Shown here one piece after another: positions 1 to 5,071 of a stretch of DNA of 9,352 nt. The position numbers and the translations under genes were made by a program. This DNA is from Planctomycetota bacterium (GTDB taxonomy: Bacteria; Planctomycetota; UBA8742; SKZP01), in the NCBI GenBank assembly GCA_007127275.1, contig SKZP01000619.1, positions 1 to 9,352 of the forward strand, in the 5' to 3' direction. Below the pieces are notes generated by a model. That model saw only the letters and a list, made by a program, of their open reading frames with translations, had not been told where the DNA came from and ran no database searches. Every line of letters begins with the position of its first letter. Positions within the stretch are counted from its first letter, which is position 1.

Positions 1-1751
1 AGATACTCGCGCACCCGCTCGTCGGGCAGCGGCCGGCTGTGCGCGTGCGGATACGGCGTGCGTGCAAGCACCTCTCCGTCGTCGCCGACAATCTCTTTCG
101 TCACGAACGGGCGCAGCACGTAGCCGCCGTTCACAATGGTGTTGAACGCGGTGAGTACCTGCAGCGAGGTGACGCTGATGCCGTGGCCCATGGTGACCGA
201 GGGGATGGTGTAGAGCTCGGGAATCTGCTCCTCGGGGGGCATGATGCCGCGGGCCTCGCCGGGCAGATCCACGCCGAGCCGGCGTCCGAAGCCGAATTCG
301 CGCAGATAATGGCGCAACGAACGGTGCCCGAGTTGCAAGCCGACCTTGGCCATGGCGATGTTGCTCGACTTGATGATTACGCTACGCAGCGGCAAAAGCC
401 CGTAGGCGGTGACGTCGCGCAGGGTGCGGCTTGCCCGGCCGCGGCGCAGCGTCCAGGATCCGTTTTCGCAGTCAATTTGCGGCTCGCCCGGCATGGGCTC
501 GAGCGGGTCGTCCGGCATTTCGCGAAGATTGCGCGGAATGCGGTAGTGGCCCTCTTGCAGCGCCGCCGCGAGGATCATGGGCTTAAAGATGGAGCCCGGC
601 TCCCAGGCGTCGGTCACGGCGCGGTTGCGGCGCTGCTCGGCAGTGCTGTTGCCGCGCTCGCGCGGGTCGAAGCCGGGGCGCGAGCCCATGCCGAGGATTT
701 CGCCGGTGTGCGGGTTCATCACGAGCACGACCGCACCGCTGGGCTCCCAGTTTTGCATGATCTCGTCGAGCTGCTCTTCCACAACGGCCTGCACCGTGTG
801 ATCCACGGTGAGCACAACATTCGCCCCGTCGAGCGCGGGCTCCTCGGCGTCGTCGAGCGTACCGAGCCGGCGGCCCAAGGCGTCGCGCAGCCGGGCCCGG
901 CGGCCGTCCGTACCGGCGAGAAGCTCGTCGTACTTGAGCTCCAGCCCTTCGAGGCCGTTGCCGTCGACGTCGGTGAAACCGACGACCGGCGCAAGGTCGC
1001 GCCTTTGCGGATACAGGCGAATCATCTCGCGGCGCAACCCGAGCGCGGGGCTTTGCTGCACGACCTCGGCGACGGCTTGCTCCGCCTCGTTGTCGAGGTG
1101 GCGTTTGAGCCACACGAACGCCTTGTCGTGGTTGCGCTCGAGCCGCTCGAGCGTCGCCGACTCGTCGAGCCCGAGCGTTTCGTGCGCCCAGCGGGCGAGT
1201 TCTTCGCGGCCGGCCTCGTCAATCAGCCGCGGCACCGCGTACAGGCTCTGGCCACTCATGCGCGTGATGGCATACGGCACGCCGTGGCGGTCGAGAATGG
1301 CGCCACGCACCGCCGGCACCGGGTCGGTGACCTGGCTCTGCGCCCAGCGTTCGCGGTATTGCTCGTGCTCGAGCACTTGCAACGAGAAGACCCGCCCCAG
1401 CAGCACGAGAAACAACAGGGCCACGCACACGGCGACAATGCGCATGCGGCGTCCGGTCGCGTCCCCCGGCTGCGGGATCTGCGCAAGAATGACCGGCTCG
1501 GTGGCACCAATGGCCCGCAACTGTTCCGTTGCCGGATGCTGCGCTGCGTCGTCGCCGCGCCACTCGAGCGTTTCGTCGACCCGTTCGCGTGCCGCCGCCA
1601 CGACCTGCTGCCACTGCGCGAGGCGTTCGCGCTCTGTCTCCGGCAACGGCTCCTCGCCTGGCGCCGACTCCGGCGGCAACGAATGCGAAGTCTCCGCACG
1701 GCCGGCTTCCGTTTCGCGTTCCGCGCTTGTCGGCTCGCTCGAGTCGCGCAT
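1..1751 (-). CDS. FtsI-like class B penicillin-binding protein (peptidoglycan D,D-transpeptidase), 3' end beyond window
   Basis: This gene encodes a membrane-anchored transpeptidase that cross-links peptidoglycan in the periplasm. The 583 codons in view start at an ATG preceded by GGAGGA five bases upstream. Residues 1-102 form a charged, Glu/Arg-rich tail predicted to be cytoplasmic. A single membrane helix follows at about 104-125. The PBP-dimer domain opens with RGAILDRHG (149-157), and the transpeptidase domain begins near 335. The nucleophile motif is EPGSIFKPM with Ser387 and Lys390, and the second motif is SSN (462-464). The KTG motif would lie past the left edge. The EPGS(I)FKP form is typical of FtsI/SpoVD rather than of PBP2/MrdA, so a septal role is inferred. 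No ftsL or mraW lies upstream; the gene is divergent from aroC, so this is not a classical dcw arrangement. Only about 50 residues are usual before the anchor in this family, so the tail is long. Confidence 0.92.
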   Translation of the reverse strand, partial: MRDSSEPTSAERETEAGRAETSHSLPPESAPGEEPLPETERERLAQWQQVVAAARERVDETLEWRGDDAAQHPATEQLRAIGATEPVILAQIPQPGDATGRRMRIVAVCVALLFLVLLGRVFSLQVLEHEQYRERWAQSQVTDPVPAVRGAILDRHGVPYAITRMSGQSLYAVPRLIDEAGREELARWAHETLGLDESATLERLERNHDKAFVWLKRHLDNEAEQAVAEVVQQSPALGLRREMIRLYPQRRDLAPVVGFTDVDGNGLEGLELKYDELLAGTDGRRARLRDALGRRLGTLDDAEEPALDGANVVLTVDHTVQAVVEEQLDEIMQNWEPSGAVVLVMNPHTGEILGMGSRPGFDPRERGNSTAEQRRNRAVTDAWEPGSIFKPMILAAALQEGHYRIPRNLREMPDDPLEPMPGEPQIDCENGSWTLRRGRASRTLRDVTAYGLLPLRSVIIKSSNIAMAKVGLQLGHRSLRHYLREFGFGRRLGVDLPGEARGIMPPEEQIPELYTIPSVTMGHGISVTSLQVLTAFNTIVNGGYVLRPFVTKEIVGDDGEVLARTPYPHAHSRPLPDERVREY

Positions 1752-1756
1752 CCGTA

Positions 1757-1762
1757 TCCTCC
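1757..1762 (-). promoter_or_regulatory. Shine-Dalgarno site of the penicillin-binding protein gene
   Basis: On the minus strand the sequence reads GGAGGA, then five bases, then ATG. This is the strongest ribosome binding site in the window, and it fixes the start at 1751. Confidence 0.75.
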
Positions 1763-1929
1763 GTGAACAACCGAGAGCCGAGGGGCTCCTGTTGATGAAG
1801 CAAGTCCCACCTTCGAAGTCTCACTCACGCCCTGCGTAGGCGCTTGCTCTCCACATATCGTCCGCGGCTACCCGTCACCTTAGGTCAGAGGCGCCGGCAT
1901 TTTCGCGCACGTTGAAGACGGACGTACAT

Positions 1930-1958
1930 AAGCCCACGGGCTGCGACCCGTGGGTCCG
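1930..1958 (+). repeat. GC-rich palindromic repeat element, copy 1
   Basis: CCCACGGG (1933-1940) and CCCGTGGG (1947-1954) form a perfect 8-bp stem around a 6-base loop. The flanking sequence AAGCCCACGGGCT is found again in reverse orientation at 4825-4852, and AAGCCCACGGGC recurs at 3891-3904. The form is that of a REP-like intergenic palindrome. Without a downstream T-run it is not a typical intrinsic terminator. Confidence 0.7.
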
Positions 1959-2146
1959 TTACCAAGGATTTGTGATGCCGCTGTAACCAGATCTCTTCCG
2001 CCCCTGCGGACGAACGGGAGGCAACCGACGCAGTCGGTGGGTGTTAGTTACCTACGACTCACCGAAACTTTCACGGCATTCGGGCGCCAAGCGCTGCGAG
2101 ACAAAACACAATTCGGCACAAGTATGCCTCGCAGGACTGACGAGCT

Positions 2147-2179
2147 GCGCTCCTCTTTCCGTCGGAACCGCAGGAGCGC
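2147..2179 (+). promoter_or_regulatory. Nested hairpin in the aroC leader
   Basis: GCGCTCCT (2147-2154) is exactly complementary to AGGAGCGC (2172-2179). Inside the loop, TTCC (2157-2160) pairs with GGAA (2164-2167) around GTC. It lies 76 bases before the chosen aroC start. A short T-run (CTTTTT) follows about 14 bases later, too far for a canonical terminator. A leader or attenuator role is possible but unproven. Confidence 0.4.
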
Positions 2180-2255
2180 TACCAACGGCGGCACTTTTTC
2201 GTAAGCTAAAGAGAACGTGAACGTTGCTCGAACAAGTGTGCCGCAGCGACCCGTC

Positions 2256-3578
2256 ATGGCCAACAGCTTCGGCGAACGCTTCCGCATCACCACCTTCGGC
2301 GAGAGCCACGGCCCCGCCGTTGGCGTCGTGATTGACGGCGTGGCCCCCAATGTGCTTTTCGACCTCGACGAGGTGCAGCGCGAGCTCGACCGCCGGCGGC
2401 CCGGACAGTCCCCGGTGAGCACGCCGCGCAAGGAAGCGGACCGTCTCGAAGTGTTGAGCGGCATCTTCGAAGGACGGACGACCGGCGCACCCATTGCGCT
2501 GCTGATCCGCAACACCGACGCGAAGCCGAAGCACTACGAAGAGATCCGCGACCGCTTCCGCCCCGGGCACGCCGACTTCACCTACCTGGCGAAGTACGGC
2601 ATTCGCGACTGGCGCGGCGGCGGGCGCAGCTCAGCGCGGGAGACCGCGGTTCGCGTCGCCGCCGGTGCGTTGGCGAAACAACTGCTCGCATCACGCGGCG
2701 TGCGCATCCACGGCCACACGGTCCGGATTGGCACGGTCGCCGTCGCCGAGCCGCCGGCCCCGGAGGCACTGGACCCTGCGGCGGTCGAGGCAAACCCGGT
2801 ACGTTGCGCCGAGGCGACCGCAGCGGAGCGCATGGTCGCGGCCGTTGACGCGGCGCGCAAGGACGGCGACTCGCTGGGCGGCGTGGTCGAAGTTGTTGCG
2901 TTGGGTGTGCCGCCGGGCTGGGGGGATCCTGTGTATCAGAAGCTTTCGAGCGAGTTGGCGGCGGCGCTTTGCTCCATTCCGGCGGTGAAAGGGGTCGAGT
3001 TCGGCGACGGCTTCGCCCTGGCGGCGCGCCGCGGCAGCGAGGTCAACGACGCAATCACGCCCACCGGCTTTGCCAGCAACCACGCCGGCGGCCTGCTCGG
3101 CGGCATCAGCAACGGCGCCCCCCTCGTGCTGCGCGTGGCCGCCAAGCCGACCGCCTCGATCCGTGTGCCGCAACAATCCGTGGACACCGCCGGCAACCCG
3201 GCAACCATCCGCGTACCGGGGCGCCACGACCCCTGCATTGTGCCCCGGCTCGTCCCGGTCGCCGAGGCGATGGTGGCCATCACGTTGTGCGACGCCATGC
3301 TGCGCCAGGACGCACTCGAAGCAGCGAAGGCCGACGCACATACGCTGACCTACGAGCTCGCGCAGACCGACGCCGCGCTGCTTGCGCTGATGCGCCGTCG
3401 CGAAGCGTTGCGTGCCGAGGCAACGCCGGCGGATGAAGAAGCAAGCCGTGAACAACTCCGCAAGACGCGCCAACGCGTGCTCGGCGAGTTCCAAGACGTA
3501 GACGGCACACCGAGCCACGCGGCGAAGCGCCTCCACGAGTATCTCACCCGTGAGGACAGCGGCGAGCAGGAGGAGTAA
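2256..3578 (+). CDS. aroC: Chorismate synthase with C-terminal helical extension
   Basis: The enzyme converts 5-enolpyruvylshikimate-3-phosphate to chorismate, the last shikimate-pathway step, in the cytoplasm with reduced FMN. All family signatures are present: FGESHGP near the N-terminus (His18), RPGHADFTY (His105), the RSSARETAVRVAAGALAK block (from Arg124) and GRHDPC (Arg323 to Cys327) leading to the EAM motif. The two histidines match the catalytic pair known in the family. The ATG at 2256 gives MANSFGERFRI, which aligns with the usual AroC N-terminus. An in-frame GTG at 2217 would add 13 residues and has a slightly better purine-rich stretch upstream, so the start is not certain. The 440-residue product exceeds the usual 350-390. 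The extra part, from about 353, is a charged Ala/Glu/Arg helix-rich tail discussed in the findings. No other shikimate gene is adjacent. Confidence 0.96.
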   Translation: MANSFGERFRITTFGESHGPAVGVVIDGVAPNVLFDLDEVQRELDRRRPGQSPVSTPRKEADRLEVLSGIFEGRTTGAPIALLIRNTDAKPKHYEEIRDRFRPGHADFTYLAKYGIRDWRGGGRSSARETAVRVAAGALAKQLLASRGVRIHGHTVRIGTVAVAEPPAPEALDPAAVEANPVRCAEATAAERMVAAVDAARKDGDSLGGVVEVVALGVPPGWGDPVYQKLSSELAAALCSIPAVKGVEFGDGFALAARRGSEVNDAITPTGFASNHAGGLLGGISNGAPLVLRVAAKPTASIRVPQQSVDTAGNPATIRVPGRHDPCIVPRLVPVAEAMVAITLCDAMLRQDALEAAKADAHTLTYELAQTDAALLALMRRREALRAEATPADEEASREQLRKTRQRVLGEFQDVDGTPSHAAKRLHEYLTREDSGEQEE

Positions 3579-3870
3579 ACCCGCGGCATTGCGGTCACGG
3601 CGTCCGCGCTCTCGCGCTGCTGATGAAGAAGGCGAGCGGAGAAAACGACCCTCCGAGGCGGTTGCGCCACACCTGCTCGCCGGGTGTGCGTCCGCTCACC
3701 GCGAGCACTTGTTGTATACGACACACACCCGTGCATGCGCTGTTCGCCTCATCTGCGCGGGAAGCGGTGGGCATGTCGGCGTATCATCAATTTGCGGAAG
3801 CGTCCGAGCAAGCCCACAAGCTTCGCCGTGTATCAAAGCCGCAACGGATTCCATTCTCGGGTTGCGTGCT

Positions 3871-3904
3871 CCTTCGGGCCTTCGGGCCTCGCCCGTGGGC
3901 TTGG
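3871..3904 (-). repeat. Partial copy of the palindromic repeat with adjoining TTCG hairpin
   Basis: Read on the minus strand, 3904 to 3891 is CCAAGCCCACGGGC. It is identical over 14 bases to the minus strand of copy 2 and over 12 bases to copy 1. The second arm of the element is not present. In its place, GGCC-TTCG-GGCC (3877-3888) forms a tetraloop hairpin, and CGGGC-CTC-GCCCG (3883-3895) is an alternative stem. It appears to be a degenerate copy. Confidence 0.5.
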
Positions 3905-3976
3905 AGAAACGACCGTCCACAACGCGGAGTGAAACAGTGCATGTCCGAAACTTCGCCTGCGCCATTGGGGGTGATA

Positions 3977-3991
3977 AACTGCGCGGCAGTT
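3977..3991 (+). promoter_or_regulatory. Small perfect hairpin upstream of the membrane protein gene
   Basis: AACTGC-GCG-GCAGTT is a 6-bp stem with a 3-base loop, 45 bases before the chosen start at 4037. The preceding GATAAA could be read as a -10 box, but no matching -35 is seen. An operator or a 5' UTR hairpin are both possible. Confidence 0.25.
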
Positions 3992-4036
3992 CTCAATTTG
4001 CACGACGCGTAACGAGTGTACGGCGGAGCGGTGGCA

Positions 4037-4717
4037 ATGGCGCAGCCCGAACAAGACGGCGCACAGGCCGAATCAGTACAACAACAGCAAACGTCCGGTC
4101 GGCTGGCCTCCGCGGCCCCATCCGACGAGGTCGCCATGCAGCGCCTCGGCTCGGTGCTGCCGTGGACCATTTGGGTCGCGCCGCTCGTGCTGCCGGCGCT
4201 TGCCGGCGGCGTCGCACTGGCGGGATTGCTGCTCGGGCTGTGGGCATACGGGCAACCGTATTCCAGCGACGACGCGGTGTGGCGTGTCGGATTGGTGCTT
4301 TCGGCAACCATTGCCGTGGCGAGTGTCGGCGGCTCGTTGTTTCTGCTTGCGCTCAACGGCTACTTCATGCGCGTCGCCGTCTCCCCGCGACTCGCCCACG
4401 GTGGGCACCTCTACCGAACCCCGCGGGCGCGCAAACGGGAGCACGAACCGGCGCTGCGCCTGCGCTACACGCCCGGCATACTGGAACTCGTCGACGGCAA
4501 CAGCGGCGAATTGCGCGCCGCCTGCGTGATCATGCTTGAGTTTGCCTACGACGGAAAGCGCAGCCTGGACGAGCGCTTCGGCGCTTTGCTCGCCGCGAGC
4601 AAGGCCCTCGACCTCGTGCTTGAGGTACGCGTTCCCGCGGCGGATCCCAATGCCGAGGTTTGCCACGACTACGACCCGCGGCGCATGACGTGGGTGCCCG
4701 GGACGGAACTCGAGTAG
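4037..4717 (+). CDS. Uncharacterised two-helix membrane protein
   Basis: I do not recognise a family. The 226-residue product has a polar Gln/Ser/Glu-rich N-terminus (1-38, including a QQQQ run). Two hydrophobic helices follow, at about 41-71 and 84-108, the first long and rich in Leu, Ala and Gly. The rest is a soluble domain of about 115 residues with a predicted alternation of strands and helices and no catalytic motif. A basic patch (RTPRARKR) lies after the second helix, which suggests a cytoplasmic C-terminus by the positive-inside rule. The ATG at 4037 is chosen because GGAG (4025-4028) sits eight bases upstream; an in-frame GTG at 4016 would add seven residues. It lies on the same strand as the ABC transporter that follows but 354 bases away, so a shared role is only a guess. 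Codon use and GC content look like those of its neighbours, supporting a real gene. Confidence 0.75.
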   Translation: MAQPEQDGAQAESVQQQQTSGRLASAAPSDEVAMQRLGSVLPWTIWVAPLVLPALAGGVALAGLLLGLWAYGQPYSSDDAVWRVGLVLSATIAVASVGGSLFLLALNGYFMRVAVSPRLAHGGHLYRTPRARKREHEPALRLRYTPGILELVDGNSGELRAACVIMLEFAYDGKRSLDERFGALLAASKALDLVLEVRVPAADPNAEVCHDYDPRRMTWVPGTELE

Positions 4718-5071
4718 GCCAAGGCCCTGACGACCCGCAGCGCCAGAGCAGCAAGGGCCGGGGCAGCACCCGTTTCAGGCTTCGCGCGGGCGTCGTACGA
4801 AGTCCCCACCCGTTTCGCAGCGTTGACCCACGGACGAAGCCCGTGGGCTTGGCAGCGAGATTCCACAGCGTGGAGGTCGGCGGATCTAGGTGTCGCCGAC
4901 GTCTCTTGGTTGGTTCGTTGTGCGGGGGACGAGGCCCGCCCCACGTGTGGGTCGCTCGCTTCTAGGGGTTTGTGGGTGCGCGCTTGACTTCTCTGGGCCG
5001 GGGGCGCAGGGTCATGGGGTGTGGCTTGTAGTCGCATGCATGGCGACCGGCACGCTGGCCGAACATATCCA
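4718..5071. other. Intergenic region upstream of the fused ABC transporter
   Basis: These 354 bases contain a palindromic repeat (4825-4852) and a 10-base direct repeat, CACCCGTTTC, at 4767-4776 and 4807-4816, exactly 40 bases apart. An imperfect GGCCCT/AGGGCC pair lies after the stop codon of the preceding gene. CCCACGTGTGGG near 4940 is a small dyad. A TTGACT at 4984-4989 lacks an AT-rich -10 partner. No gene is supported. Confidence 0.55.
4825..4852 (-). repeat. GC-rich palindromic repeat element, copy 2 (inverted relative to copy 1)
   Basis: CCCACGG (4827-4833) pairs with CCGTGGG (4841-4847) around a 7-base loop. The minus strand reads CCAAGCCCACGGGCTTCG and then GTCCGTGGGTC. It therefore matches copy 1 along almost its whole length with a few changes in the loop. 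Conservation beyond the stem, in opposite orientation, argues for a dispersed element rather than a chance hairpin. Confidence 0.7.

Larger units (their letters stand above)
1752..2255. other. Divergent intergenic region between the transpeptidase gene and aroC
   Basis: These 504 bases must hold the promoters of both divergent genes. I see no convincing -35/-10 pair on either strand. The region contains a palindromic repeat element (1930-1958) and a nested hairpin just upstream of aroC (2147-2179). Its composition is visibly less GC-rich than the genes, particularly between 2040 and 2220. Short open frames here have no protein-like composition and no ribosome binding site. Confidence 0.6.
3579..4036. 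other. Intergenic region between aroC and the two-helix membrane protein gene
   Basis: These 458 bases hold no credible gene. The open frames that cross them are rich in Cys, His, Arg and Pro and lack conserved motifs. Visible structures are a TTCG-loop hairpin and partial palindrome (3871-3904), a CACACC/GGTGTG inverted repeat near 3670-3690, and a small hairpin at 3977-3991. No terminator with a T-run follows aroC. Confidence 0.55.

Noticed and set aside
39..1766. A 575-codon open frame on the plus strand opposite the penicillin-binding protein gene
   Set aside because: It is antisense to a gene with clear catalytic motifs. Its product is Arg/Val/Ala/His-rich with no recognisable domain, as expected for a mirror frame in GC-rich DNA.
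1950..2204. An 84-codon open frame in the divergent spacer as a possible small gene or leader peptide
   Set aside because: The composition is not protein-like, no ribosome binding site precedes it, and it begins inside the palindromic repeat.
2691..3536. A 281-codon minus-strand open frame within aroC
   Set aside because: It is antisense to the conserved AroC core and has no protein-family features.
3550..4539. Plus-strand open frames across the aroC downstream spacer (3550-4539 and 3623-4012)
   Set aside because: Their products are low-complexity Arg/Ala/Cys-rich strings. The 3550-4539 frame overlaps aroC and the membrane protein gene in another frame, and no start has a ribosome binding site.
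4984..5016. TTGACT as a -35 box for the transporter gene
   Set aside because: The DNA 16-18 bases downstream is G/C-rich and offers no -10 hexamer.
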